64,000 nucleotides of DNA from Halopseudomonas litoralis (GCF_900105005.1 NZ_LT629748.1:372001-436000), one strand, 5' to 3'; counted from the first letter of the stretch, positions 7,873 through 16,971 are shown. Program-made: numbers and translations. The notes: generated by a model not told the origin, from the sequence alone.

Positions 7873-8622
7873 GTGGCTACTCCTGTTAATGAAAATGCAC
7901 CGGCCTGCAGCCGACAAGGTCCCTCAAGCGTAGCATCCTGCGCCGGGGTCGGCCTATCGATGCTGTTGGCAGGTTGCAGTGGACCCTATTCGGCTCTGGA
8001 CCCGGCCGGGCCTTCTGCCGCCGGGGCTGCCGGCCTGTGGTGGGCGATGGCCGGGTTCTCTGTGATAACGCTGATCGTGTTGGTACTGCTGTGGCTGCAT
8101 GCCCTGCGTCGGCAGCCGGGTGAGGTGTCGAATGAGCAGGCGCAGCGCATCCAGAATCGCTGGGTCATCGGCGGCGGGTTGATTCTGCCGATTGCCAGTA
8201 TCACCGTATTGCTGGCGTTCGGCATTCCCATCGGGCATCGCATGTTGCCCTTGCCGCTGGCAGAGGGTGAACCGCTGCGCATCGATGTTACCGCGCGGCA
8301 ATGGTGGTGGGATGTCAACTACCCGGGCAGCGAGATCCGATTGCGCGATGAGTTGCACATCCCGGCGGGCATGCCGGTGGATCTGCACCTGACCAGTGAG
8401 GATGTCATCCATGCTTTCTGGGTACCCCGGTTGGGCGGAAAACTGGACATGCTGCCGGGGCGCACCAACGTGCTGCGCCTGCAGGCGGATGAGCCGGGCG
8501 TGTATCACGGCCAGTGCGCTGAGTTCTGCGGTACCGGTCATGCACATATGAAATTCACCGTACGGGCCCATGCACCTAACGAGTTTGACGCCTGGCTGGA
8601 AGGAGCAACGGCTGATGAGTGA
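7873..8622 (+). CDS. coxB: Cytochrome c oxidase subunit II (start uncertain)
   Basis: This membrane-anchored subunit carries the CuA centre that receives electrons from cytochrome c. A lipoprotein signal ends LSMLLAGC (Cys codon 7975). Two transmembrane helices follow (WWAMAGFSVITLIVLVLLWL, GGGLILPIASITVLLAFGI), then the cupredoxin domain with RQWWWDVNYP, DVIHAFWVPRLGGKLD and the complete CuA motif YHGQCAEFCGTGHAHM. The 5' end is unclear. ATG 7960 leaves only five residues before the lipobox Cys, and GTG 7873 lacks a ribosome site. ATG 7889 in another frame gives a basic start, MKMHRPAADK, that stops at 7931; an indel near 7910-7930 would join it to the signal peptide. Overlaps the next gene by eight bases. 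Confidence 0.85.
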   Translation: MATPVNENAPACSRQGPSSVASCAGVGLSMLLAGCSGPYSALDPAGPSAAGAAGLWWAMAGFSVITLIVLVLLWLHALRRQPGEVSNEQAQRIQNRWVIGGGLILPIASITVLLAFGIPIGHRMLPLPLAEGEPLRIDVTARQWWWDVNYPGSEIRLRDELHIPAGMPVDLHLTSEDVIHAFWVPRLGGKLDMLPGRTNVLRLQADEPGVYHGQCAEFCGTGHAHMKFTVRAHAPNEFDAWLEGATADE

Positions 8623-11119
8623 AGAGCAGAAACATAACGCGCAGCTGCATGAAGACTTTGATCGGGTCTGGTCCAACCTGCCGGGTATTGGTCAGTTGGC
8701 AGCAGTGAACCACACGTCAGTGGGGCTGCGCTTTATCGTCACCGGGCTATTCTTCTTCCTGGTCGGTGGTGTGCTGGCCATGCTCATGCGTACCCAATTG
8801 GCCTTGCCGGAGCAGGATATCGTCGGGCCTGAACTGTACAGCCAGCTGTTCACCATGCATGGCACCTTGATGATGTTCCTGTTCGCCATTCCGATTCTGG
8901 AAGGGGTGGCGATGTACCTCATCCCGAAGATGGTCGGTGCCCGCGATCTGGCATTTCCGCGGCTCGGTGCCATGGGGTACTTCTGTTATCTGTTCGGTGG
9001 GCTGATCATCCTTTCGAGTCTGGCTCTGAGCATGGCACCGGACTCGGGCTGGTTCATGTACACGCCGCTGAGCAGCAGCACCTTTTCGCCCGGTCCGGGA
9101 TCGGATTTCTGGTTGCTGGGTATTACCTTTGTCGAAATTTCCTCGATGACCGGGGCGATCGAACTGGTTATTTCCATCTTGCGCACCCGGACCAATGGTA
9201 TGAGCCTGCGGCAGATGCCCATCTTCTGCTGGTACATCCTGGCGATGGCCTTGATGATCGTCTTCGGTTTTCCACCGCTGATTCTTGGCAGTATTCTGCT
9301 GGAACTGGAGCGGGCTGCCGGCCTGGTGTTCTTCGGCGTGGCCGGCGGTGGTGATCCGTTGTTGTGGCAGCACTTGTTCTGGTTGTTCGGCCATCCGGAG
9401 GTATACATCATTTTCCTGCCGGCGGCTGGTATCGTTTCGACCCTGATTCCGGTCTTTTCCCGTCGGCCAATTGTCGGTTACCGCTGGATTGTATTGGCGG
9501 TCATTGTCATGGGGTTCATCAGTTTCGGGCTCTGGGTGCACCACATGTTCACGGTGGGTATTCCGCAGTTGGCGCAGGCGTTCTTCTCCATGGCCAGCAT
9601 GCTGGTGGCAATCCCCACCGCGATCCAGATATTCGCCTGGCTGGCCACGCTCTGGACCGGGCGGGTGGTATGGAATCTGCCGATGCTGTGGATTCTTGGT
9701 TTTCTGATCATCTTCGTGGCGGGGGGGCTGACCGGGGTGATGCTGGCGCTGGTGCCGTTCAATTGGCAAGTGCATGACACCCATTTCGTGGTGGCGCACA
9801 TGCATTACGTGCTGGTCGGCGGCATGCTGTTTCCGCTGATCGCCGGTCTGTATTACTGGATGCCCCATGTATCCGGACGCATGCCATCGGACTTGCTGGG
9901 ACGCTGGGCGTTCTGGCTGGTGTTCATCGGTTTCAACATGACCTTCCTGCTGATGCACCTGACCGGACTGCTGGGCATGCCGCGCCGGGTGTATACCTAT
10001 GAGGCGGGGTTGGGCTGGGACTGGCTCAATCTGCTGTCATCCATTGGCGGCTTCGTGATGGCGATTGGTATTGCCATGTTCCTGCTGGATATTTTTCTAC
10101 ACTTCCGTTTCGGTCGCGTCGCTCCGCGTAACCCCTGGGGTGCGGACACGCTGGAGTGGGCGGTCGCCATGCCGGTAACCACCTACAACTTCATCAGCTT
10201 GCCGGATATTCGCAGCCGCCATCCGCTGTGGCACAACCCACAGTTGCCGTTCGAGATAGAAGAGGGCAAGCACGCCATGGCCTTCATTCGCCACGAACGG
10301 CGGGAAACCTGGGGCTCGGACGCCGTCACCGGGCGCGTGCGCGAGGTTATCCATTTGCCGACCAACTCCTGGATTCCATTGCAAGCCGGGCTGATACTGG
10401 CGGTGGTCTGTTTAAGTCTGCTGACCAAGTTCTACTGGCTTGCCCTCGGCTCGGCGGTGGTCGCTGCCGTCATCATGCTGCGTTGGAGTTGGGTCAACGG
10501 AGCGCATCCGCAGTCGGCGCCGGTACACGAGGATGATCCGGTGGACCCGCCACTGCATTCACGGACCTTCGATGGGCCAGGGCGCTGGGGCATGCTGGTG
10601 ACCTTGATGGCCAACGGCTCGCTCTACGCCTCGCTGCTGTTCGGCTGGTTCTATCTATGGACCGCCGCGCCGCAATGGCATGCGCCGGAGCAAGGGCCGC
10701 TGGCGTGGACGCCGCTACTGGCCAGCGGCGTGCTGTTGAGCCTGGCGGTGGTGACTTTCCAATGGTTGACCCGACAGCTGCGCCGAGGAGTAACCGCACG
10801 GCTGCAATCGGGTCTGTGGCTTGTTGCCGCCATGGGGCTCGCGCATGTGGTGCTGCTGACATGGCTGGCACTGGCTGCGGACCTGTCGCCGACAAGCTCG
10901 GCGCACGACGCGGTGCTGGCGGTGATGCTGGGCTATCTATTATTCCACGGTGCCTTGGCGGCGATATTGACCGCCATGCAGGCCGTACGTGTGCGCTGTG
11001 GTTATGTGGGTGCGCATCTGCCCTATGAGCCGCTGGTGTTGCAGCCGTTCTGGAGCTATACGCTGGGCGTGTTCTGGCTCAGCTTTGCTGCTTTCATCCT
11101 GCTGCCGATGGCTTGGTAA
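8615..11119 (+). CDS. Cytochrome c oxidase subunit I fused to subunit III
   Basis: This 834-residue protein joins two normally separate subunits of a haem-copper oxidase. Residues about 20-570 are subunit I with all metal ligands: His82 (MHGTLMMF), His260 and Tyr264 (GHPEVY), His309-His310 (VHHMF), and His395 and His397 (VAHMHYV). From about residue 640 a subunit III-like segment follows (GPGRWGMLVTLMANGSLYASL and further helices). HPEVY places it in the A-type family. ATG 8615 has an AAGGAG site and overlaps coxB. An upstream ATG at 8570 inside coxB is rejected. Such I+III fusions are known in some alphaproteobacteria and bacilli but are not the usual Pseudomonas aa3 layout. Confidence 0.93.
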   Translation: MSEEQKHNAQLHEDFDRVWSNLPGIGQLAAVNHTSVGLRFIVTGLFFFLVGGVLAMLMRTQLALPEQDIVGPELYSQLFTMHGTLMMFLFAIPILEGVAMYLIPKMVGARDLAFPRLGAMGYFCYLFGGLIILSSLALSMAPDSGWFMYTPLSSSTFSPGPGSDFWLLGITFVEISSMTGAIELVISILRTRTNGMSLRQMPIFCWYILAMALMIVFGFPPLILGSILLELERAAGLVFFGVAGGGDPLLWQHLFWLFGHPEVYIIFLPAAGIVSTLIPVFSRRPIVGYRWIVLAVIVMGFISFGLWVHHMFTVGIPQLAQAFFSMASMLVAIPTAIQIFAWLATLWTGRVVWNLPMLWILGFLIIFVAGGLTGVMLALVPFNWQVHDTHFVVAHMHYVLVGGMLFPLIAGLYYWMPHVSGRMPSDLLGRWAFWLVFIGFNMTFLLMHLTGLLGMPRRVYTYEAGLGWDWLNLLSSIGGFVMAIGIAMFLLDIFLHFRFGRVAPRNPWGADTLEWAVAMPVTTYNFISLPDIRSRHPLWHNPQLPFEIEEGKHAMAFIRHERRETWGSDAVTGRVREVIHLPTNSWIPLQAGLILAVVCLSLLTKFYWLALGSAVVAAVIMLRWSWVNGAHPQSAPVHEDDPVDPPLHSRTFDGPGRWGMLVTLMANGSLYASLLFGWFYLWTAAPQWHAPEQGPLAWTPLLASGVLLSLAVVTFQWLTRQLRRGVTARLQSGLWLVAAMGLAHVVLLTWLALAADLSPTSSAHDAVLAVMLGYLLFHGALAAILTAMQAVRVRCGYVGAHLPYEPLVLQPFWSYTLGVFWLSFAAFILLPMAW

Positions 11120-11128
11120 GGAGTGCCC

Positions 11129-11473
11129 ATGACTATCCCGCCCTGGCATCCTCTGCATCTGATCATCGGCCTGACGGTCTGGGCCATCTGGTTCGTAGTG
11201 CTCTACGGCGGACTGTCGGTCGCATGCGAGCTGGTGCCGCCCGATCCCGCCCAAGGAGCGCTGACCTGGCTCAATGCCCTGTTGTGGTTCTCCACGCTGC
11301 TGGTAACTGTGTTGCTGGGCGTGGCGGCCTGGCGCTGTGCCCGTGTCACCCCGGATGATACCCAGCCGAACCGGCGTTTCATTGCGCGCACTTCGGCGGC
11401 GCTCTATTTTCTGTCGGCCTTCGCCACCCTGGTATTGGCGGTGCCCACCTGGTTCCTGCCGCCATGTGTATGA
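11129..11473 (+). CDS. Small membrane protein of the oxidase cluster
   Basis: This 114-residue protein has three hydrophobic helices (HLIIGLTVWAIWFVVLYGG, ALLWFSTLLVTVLLGVAAW and ALYFLSAFATLVLAVP). I do not recognise a named family. Its position between the fused oxidase subunit and CtaG suggests a subunit IV-like or assembly role. ATG 11129 is chosen because AAGGAG lies just before it; a GTG at 11123 would overlap that site. It ends in an ATGA overlap with ctaG. Confidence 0.7.
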   Translation: MTIPPWHPLHLIIGLTVWAIWFVVLYGGLSVACELVPPDPAQGALTWLNALLWFSTLLVTVLLGVAAWRCARVTPDDTQPNRRFIARTSAALYFLSAFATLVLAVPTWFLPPCV

Positions 11474-12297
11474 CAACCAGAACCCTAGTGATCGGGCTGA
11501 TGCTTGGGATGCTTAGCCCGGCGGCGCTGGCCCATAGCCCGCTCAATAGCGACGGTGCCGATCTGATCAGCGCGCTGATCAGCGTCGGTATGTTGTCTAC
11601 GTTCTGGTTGCTGTTTCTGGTCGGTCAGCTGCGTCGCCCGACCCGCTGGTGGCAGTCGCTATGCTTTCATCTGGGTTCGGCGATCTGTCTGTTTGCCATC
11701 GCCGGTCCGCTGGATGAGTGGGCCGAGACCAGCGCCTCCGCTCATATGACGCAGCACATGCTGTTCATGGTGGTGATTCCGCCATTGTGGGTGTTGGCCC
11801 AGCCCCTGGCGCAGATAATCAGCAGCGGCGGTCGACTGGTACTGCCGGTATACCGCGGATTGCTCAGACTGGCCGCCTGGCCGATGGCCATGGCCTGGGT
11901 GCACGGTCTGATCCTCTGGTTCTGGCACACCCCGTATTTTTACGTTCTGGCGTTGGATAATCCCTGGTGGCATGCGGTGGAGCATCTGATGTTCATTCTG
12001 TCTGCCGGGTTGTTCTGGTGGTCGGTATTGCAGAGCCGGCACTCGGGAGGGCCCTGGGCGTTGCTGGCATTGCTGTTCACGCTGATGCATACGGGGGTGC
12101 TCGGCGCGATATTGACCTTCGCCCAGGCGCCTTTTTATGGCGATGCCCGCGACTTGCAGGATCAGCAACTCGCCGGCCTCATCATGTGGGTCATCGGCGG
12201 CTTGCCCTATATAGCTGCATCAGCCTGGATCGGGCTGCGCTGGTATCGGCAGCTGAATCGGGAAATGCAGCTGAATGCCACGGAGAACCGCACATGA
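11470..12297 (+). CDS. ctaG: Cytochrome c oxidase assembly protein, caa3_CtaG family
   Basis: This multi-pass membrane protein of about 275 residues belongs to the caa3-type CtaG family, which is needed for oxidase maturation and is different from the Cox11-type CtaG. A signal-like first segment (ALVIGL-type stretch ending SPAALAHSP) is followed by about six helices. Histidine-rich motifs include SAHMTQHMLFMVVIPP, LILWFWHTPYFY and HAVEHLMFILSAGLFWW. Two ATGs are possible (11464 and 11470); the latter overlaps the previous stop as ATGA, so I used it. It ends in an ATGA overlap with exoD. Its presence supports a working oxidase made from the three upstream genes. Confidence 0.85.
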   Translation: MTTRTLVIGLMLGMLSPAALAHSPLNSDGADLISALISVGMLSTFWLLFLVGQLRRPTRWWQSLCFHLGSAICLFAIAGPLDEWAETSASAHMTQHMLFMVVIPPLWVLAQPLAQIISSGGRLVLPVYRGLLRLAAWPMAMAWVHGLILWFWHTPYFYVLALDNPWWHAVEHLMFILSAGLFWWSVLQSRHSGGPWALLALLFTLMHTGVLGAILTFAQAPFYGDARDLQDQQLAGLIMWVIGGLPYIAASAWIGLRWYRQLNREMQLNATENRT

Positions 12298-12878
12298 AGC
12301 AGAAACTGAGCAGTCTGGAACAGCTGCTCGATCGTATGGATGAGGCCGGGGAAGGAGAGGAGCATGTCTCCCTGGACATGCTGATGGACACCATCGGCAA
12401 ACGTTCCTTCGGCCCGATACTGCTGCTGATTGGTCTTATCCTGATAACGCCCCTGAGTGGGATTCCGACTTTACCGTCGACCATGGGGGTCGCGGTGTTC
12501 CTGATCGCCTTGCAGATGCTGGTGCGGCGCAAGCATATCTGGCTGCCCGGCTGGATCCTGCGGCGCAAGATCAAGCAACAGAAACTGGCCAAGGCTTCGC
12601 AATGGCTGCGACGCCCTGCGCGTTTTATCGATCGGCTGGTGAAGCACCGGCTGAATATTCTGGTAGAAGGGCCAGGCAGTTGGCCGATTGCACTGGTCTG
12701 CCTGCTGTTGGCAGTGACCTTACCGTTATTGGAGCCTGTGCCGTTTGCCGCGAGCAGTGCGGGAGTGGCATTGACCTGCTTCGGATTGGCGATGATCGCT
12801 CACGACGGCCTTCTGGCGCTGCTGGCCTATAGCGCCACGCTGGGTATCAGCGGGCTGGTTGCCTACAGTTTTCTGTGA
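12294..12878 (+). CDS. ExoD family exopolysaccharide synthesis protein
   Basis: This 194-residue protein matches the ExoD family. It has an N-terminal soluble stretch (LEQLLDRMDEAGEGEEHVSLDML) and the typical GKRSFGPILLLIGLILITPLSGIPTLP region, followed by further hydrophobic helices. In Sinorhizobium, ExoD affects exopolysaccharide production and alkali tolerance; the molecular function is unknown. ATG 12294 overlaps the ctaG stop by four bases, so it is translated with the oxidase operon. This is an unusual partner and may reflect a role in membrane ion balance. Confidence 0.8.
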   Translation: MKQKLSSLEQLLDRMDEAGEGEEHVSLDMLMDTIGKRSFGPILLLIGLILITPLSGIPTLPSTMGVAVFLIALQMLVRRKHIWLPGWILRRKIKQQKLAKASQWLRRPARFIDRLVKHRLNILVEGPGSWPIALVCLLLAVTLPLLEPVPFAASSAGVALTCFGLAMIAHDGLLALLAYSATLGISGLVAYSFL

Positions 12879-12966
12879 AGGGAACTGTCTCGCGGGTTGG
12901 CGACCTAACCTTCAGAACTGAAACGCAACGGTGTTCTACCGTTCACGGATCTACGGAGACTGCAGG

Positions 12967-14505
12967 ATGATATTGAAGCGTTTGGCGTGCTCGTTGCTTT
13001 GGGTAATGCCTCTGGCTGTCGAAGCACAAGAGTTTCAGTTCCAGACCGTTATCGACAAGGCTGAGGTGCTGGCAGGCAGTGCCTGGAAAGCGCCTAAGCA
13101 GGTTCCCCGGTTTCTTCAGGAGTTGAGCTATCACGATTACCAGGGCATCCGCTTCAAGCCCGAAAGCAGTTTGTGGCGGGAGGATGAAGCGCCCTTCAGT
13201 GTGATGCTGATACCGCCGGGTCTGTTCTACCAGCATGCGGTGGGTATCAACATCATCGAGAATGGTGAGGCCGAGCCGCTGGCCTTTGACAAGACCCAAT
13301 TCAGTTACCCCAACAGTGAAATCGAGAAGCTGATGCCCGCTGACCTGGGGTTTGCCGGTTTCAAGCTGACCTTTCCCTTCGATGCGCCGGATATCCACAA
13401 CCAGTTCCTGGTGTTTGCTGGCGCCAGTTATTACCGTGCGGTGGGCCGGCATAATAATTTCGGCCTTTCCGGGCGCGGCGTTGGGGTCAATACCGGCCTG
13501 CCCAGCGGTGAGGAGTTTCCGGCTTTCACCGAGTTCTGGCTGGAAAAGCCCAGCGCGGACGCCAAAAGCCTGACCTTCTACGGATTGCTCGACGGCAAGA
13601 GTCTGGCTGGTGCCTATCAGTTCACCGTTACCCCAGGCGATGAAACCAGCATGCAGGTCAAATCGGTGCTGTTCCCCCGGCAGGAGATGGAATTAGCCGG
13701 TATCGCACCGCTGACCAGTATGTTCTATTACGGCGAGAATACCCTGAGGCCGGATGGCGAATGGCGCCCGGAAGTGCATGACAGTGATGGTCTTCTGCTG
13801 CATGACGGCGCCAGTGACGAATGGTTGTGGCGCCCGCTGAACAACCCCGCCACGCTGACCATGGATTACTTCGCTACCGAGCAATTGCGCGGCTTCGGCC
13901 TGATCCAGCGCGATACCGATTTCCGCAGCTATATGGATGCCGAAGCGGGTTATGGCACACGGCCCAGTGCCTGGGTCGAACCGGAGGGCGACTGGGGCCA
14001 GGGCCATGTGGTGCTTACTCAACTGCCGACGCCGGACGAGACCAACGACAACATAGTGGCGTTCTGGACACCCGACACCAAGCTGCAGGCGCAAGGCCCG
14101 CATACTTTCTCCTATACCGCCCATTTCGGTGCGGCTGACGTGGCGGGCAGTCCCATGGCTCGGGCGGTGGACAGCTATCTGGGTGATGGCAAGCGTATCG
14201 GCGGCGGCGATGCCGAAGGGGCAGTGCGGGTGATCGTCGACTTTGCCGGAGGGCCGCTGGATGAGCGTGCTGCGGACGCCCCGGTCACCGGCGACGTGAC
14301 TGCGCTGGAAGACGGCGAACTGATCGAACATTTTGTGGAATACGTGCCGGCGCTCGAACGCTGGCGGTTATCCATGCTGGTACGTCCGGTGCCCGATCGA
14401 CCCTTGTCGCTTCGTGCCTTCTTGCATGAAGGCGAAGAGACCTTGAGCGAAACCTGGACCTATCAGCTCGCGCCAGGCAGTGATGTATTGAATGTCATCA
14501 ATTAA
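12967..14505 (+). CDS. opgG: Glucans biosynthesis protein G
   Basis: This periplasmic protein is needed to build the branched backbone of osmoregulated periplasmic glucans. The 512-residue precursor has a signal peptide (MILKRLACSLLWVMPLAVEA) followed by the MdoG domain over nearly the full length. Conserved stretches include YHDYQGIRFKPESSLWR, NDNIVAFWTP and a C-terminal immunoglobulin-like part. ATG 12967 lies after a GGAG/CAGG region and gives a proper signal peptide; an upstream in-frame ATG at 12931 would add twelve residues before it and is less likely. The small coupled gene and opgH follow. Confidence 0.95.
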   Translation: MILKRLACSLLWVMPLAVEAQEFQFQTVIDKAEVLAGSAWKAPKQVPRFLQELSYHDYQGIRFKPESSLWREDEAPFSVMLIPPGLFYQHAVGINIIENGEAEPLAFDKTQFSYPNSEIEKLMPADLGFAGFKLTFPFDAPDIHNQFLVFAGASYYRAVGRHNNFGLSGRGVGVNTGLPSGEEFPAFTEFWLEKPSADAKSLTFYGLLDGKSLAGAYQFTVTPGDETSMQVKSVLFPRQEMELAGIAPLTSMFYYGENTLRPDGEWRPEVHDSDGLLLHDGASDEWLWRPLNNPATLTMDYFATEQLRGFGLIQRDTDFRSYMDAEAGYGTRPSAWVEPEGDWGQGHVVLTQLPTPDETNDNIVAFWTPDTKLQAQGPHTFSYTAHFGAADVAGSPMARAVDSYLGDGKRIGGGDAEGAVRVIVDFAGGPLDERAADAPVTGDVTALEDGELIEHFVEYVPALERWRLSMLVRPVPDRPLSLRAFLHEGEETLSETWTYQLAPGSDVLNVIN

Positions 14506-14519
14506 CCGCGGGAGACAGC

Positions 14520-14801
14520 ATGCGTGCAACCGTATCTGAAGTCGCATTAGGCCGCGTGCTCGCCTGGCTGCGCTGGGCGGGCCGGGATCTGACGCCAGAT
14601 CTTGAGCGCGCCGCCCTGCAGGCCATGGCCGACAGCGTCGCCGAAGGTTCTACCGATTTGTTCGGCGCCTGTATGCAGCGTCTGCAGGCCGGCGGCGAGC
14701 TGGCTGCCGCTGATCGTCGCGCCCCCCCTGGCAGTCAATGTCCGGCTGCGTCGGTGGCTCCGCCCTTGCGGCGGGGCAGTATCGGTTATGGGGAATATTG
14801 A
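14520..14801 (+). CDS. Small protein coupled to opgH, unknown function
   Basis: This 93-residue frame starts at ATG 14520 after GGGAGA. Its TGA stop at 14799-14801 shares a base with the ATG of opgH (TGATG), so the two are translationally coupled. The first 60 residues look like an amphipathic helical bundle (VALGRVLAWLRWAGRDL, PDLERAALQAMADSVAEG, LFGACMQRLQAGG). The last part is proline and arginine rich (APPLRRGSIGYGEY). Long OpgH proteins have a cytoplasmic N-terminal region absent from the short OpgH here, with a Pro-Pro-x-x-Arg stretch before the first helix. This gene may therefore supply that region as a separate chain. That is inference; I know no named family. Confidence 0.6.
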   Translation: MRATVSEVALGRVLAWLRWAGRDLTPDLERAALQAMADSVAEGSTDLFGACMQRLQAGGELAAADRRAPPGSQCPAASVAPPLRRGSIGYGEY

Positions 14802-16915
14802 TGATGTCGATAGCCACCCAAACTCATGTTGTCGATAACGCCAGGGGCCGGAGCCGCTGGTGGACTGCGGCTCTGCTGCGTCGCAGTTGCCTGTTGATAC
14901 TGGTTCTGGGGCAGACGCTGGTGGCCAGCTGGTTCATGTTGTCGATCTTGCCTTATAAGGGCGGCAACGGTGTGGAAATCGGCATGTTGGTGCTGTTCGC
15001 CATCCTGTTTGCCTGGATATCCTTCGGCTTCTGGATTGCTGTCGCCGGGTTTGTCCTGCGGCGCCTGGGTGGCGACCGGCATTCGCTGCTGCGCCAGCAG
15101 GATTCAGCTGCCCTGAATGCGACACCGCTGGCACGTACTGCTATTCTCATGCCTATCTATCACGAGTCGGTGGAACGCAGCCTGGGCGGGCTGAGCGCGG
15201 TCTATCGCAGTCTCGAGCGCACCGGCCAACTGGAACACTTCGATTTCTTCATTCTGTCTGACAGTCGCGACCCGGAGGTCTGGCTGCAGGAGCAGGCCGC
15301 CTGGGCGAAATTGGTAAAGGAGCTGGGCGCCGAGGGCCGATTGTTCTATCGGCGCCGCAAACTCAATCTGAATTACAAGAGCGGCAATGTCGGTGACTTT
15401 CTGCGGCGCTGGGGACGTAATTACGACTACATGGTGGTACTCGATGCGGACAGTCTCATGGGCGGCGAAACGCTGGTGAAGCTGGTTCAGCTGATGCAGC
15501 GTCATCCGGCGGTCGGCATTCTGCAGACCAGTCCCGAATTGCTCAATGGGCGCTCGCTGTTTGCCCGGGTTCAGCAGTTCTCCAGTCAGCTCTATGGTCC
15601 CTTGTTTACCACCGGGCTGGCGGCGGTGCAGCTCGGTGAGGCGGCGTTCTGGGGGCATAATGCCATTCTGCGGATCCAGCCTTTCATGACCCACTGCGGG
15701 CTGCGTAAGCTGCCCGGGTGGGGCTTGTTTCGCGGCCCGATCATGAGTCATGACTTTGTCGAGGCGGCCTATCTCGGGCGCGCTGGATACGAAGTCTGGC
15801 TGGAACCGGGTTTGCAGGATAGCTGGGAAGAATCACCCCCATCGCTGGTGGACGAGCTGACCCGGGACCAGCGCTGGGTCAAGGGCAACATGCAGCACCT
15901 GTGGTTGATGCTGGGCAGCCGTAAGCTCAGGTTTGCCCACCGCATGGCCTTTCTCAACGGCATCATGTCCTATCTTGCATCTCCTCTGTGGTTGGCCTTT
16001 CTGGTGTTGACTACCGTCGCCACCACTCGACTGGTGCTATGGCCGATCAACTATTTTCCCGATCCGTATCAACTGTTTCCGCTGTGGCCGCAATGGCAGC
16101 CCTATCGTGCCGCTACCCTGGTGGTTTGCACGCTCGGTCTGTTGTTTCTGCCCAAATTTCTGGGGCTGGCGGACGTTGCGCTGACGCAGCGGGTGCGTGC
16201 CTTTGGCGGCTTCTTCCGGCTGCTTGGCAGCGTGTTCCTGGAGATTGTCGTGTCGGCCTTGCTGGCGCCGATCCGCATGTTGTCCCATTCGCGGTATGTC
16301 GCCGAAGCCCTGTCGAACGTGAACCTGCGCTGGGCAGGGCAGAACCGGACCAGCGAAACCGGCTGGCTTGAGGCATTCATCTATCAGGCCCCCGGCTCGA
16401 TTCTCGGGTTGGCCTGGGCGCTGTTCGCGTTGTGGCTCAAGCCGATGTTTTTCTATTGGTCGTTGCCGGTCGCGCTACCGTTGATTTTTGCTGCGCCGAT
16501 TTCCGTGATACTCAGCCGAGTGCAGCTCGGTCAGCGTCTGCGGCGTCGCGGCTGGCTGATGACCGGCGAGGAGGCCTTTGGCTCGAAGCTGCTAGAGGAC
16601 ATGGCGCGCAGTCCGCTGACCGGAGCGCGGCAGCCCGGCTTCTGCGAGTCGGTCATTCACCCTGGTCATAACGCATTGCAGGTGGCATTGGGGCGTACTG
16701 CTGCGCCGGGGCTGCGGCGTCAGCGACTGGATAGACTATGTCAGCGTTGTCTGAAGCAGGGCCCGGAAAGTCTTGACCGTACCGAGCAGAACTTGCTGGC
16801 ACAGGACTCTCAGGCCATGGCACAGCTGCATCGCCAGGTTTGGCGAGTCGCGCCGGGGTCGGTCTGGGGGCGATTGCTGCACCGGGAGATCCTGCGTCAG
16901 CCGGCAAGCCGGTGA
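14801..16915 (+). CDS. opgH: Glucans biosynthesis glucosyltransferase H (short form)
   Basis: This inner-membrane glycosyltransferase polymerises glucose from UDP-glucose into the beta-1,2 backbone of osmoregulated periplasmic glucans. About 704 residues: two N-terminal helices, a GT2 catalytic domain with DADSLMGGETL, the acceptor region GHNAILRIQPF and MSHDFVEAAYL, the QRWVKGN motif (Q/RxxRW class), then C-terminal helices. Typical Pseudomonas OpgH is about 850 residues with a long cytoplasmic N terminus; here the protein starts almost at the first helix. ATG 14801 overlaps the preceding stop and has GGGGAA upstream; ATG 14804 is an alternative. Confidence 0.93.
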   Translation: MMSIATQTHVVDNARGRSRWWTAALLRRSCLLILVLGQTLVASWFMLSILPYKGGNGVEIGMLVLFAILFAWISFGFWIAVAGFVLRRLGGDRHSLLRQQDSAALNATPLARTAILMPIYHESVERSLGGLSAVYRSLERTGQLEHFDFFILSDSRDPEVWLQEQAAWAKLVKELGAEGRLFYRRRKLNLNYKSGNVGDFLRRWGRNYDYMVVLDADSLMGGETLVKLVQLMQRHPAVGILQTSPELLNGRSLFARVQQFSSQLYGPLFTTGLAAVQLGEAAFWGHNAILRIQPFMTHCGLRKLPGWGLFRGPIMSHDFVEAAYLGRAGYEVWLEPGLQDSWEESPPSLVDELTRDQRWVKGNMQHLWLMLGSRKLRFAHRMAFLNGIMSYLASPLWLAFLVLTTVATTRLVLWPINYFPDPYQLFPLWPQWQPYRAATLVVCTLGLLFLPKFLGLADVALTQRVRAFGGFFRLLGSVFLEIVVSALLAPIRMLSHSRYVAEALSNVNLRWAGQNRTSETGWLEAFIYQAPGSILGLAWALFALWLKPMFFYWSLPVALPLIFAAPISVILSRVQLGQRLRRRGWLMTGEEAFGSKLLEDMARSPLTGARQPGFCESVIHPGHNALQVALGRTAAPGLRRQRLDRLCQRCLKQGPESLDRTEQNLLAQDSQAMAQLHRQVWRVAPGSVWGRLLHREILRQPASR

Positions 16916-16971
16916 ACAATAAGCTGAATGCTATGCTGCAGTCGTGCAGCTGACGAGGCGAAAGCAGGCCA

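Noticed and set aside
8747..9958. Open frame antisense to the oxidase subunit I region (403 codons)
   Set aside because: Its composition (His, Gln and Asp rich) is the mirror of a membrane protein; the plus strand carries every oxidase ligand.
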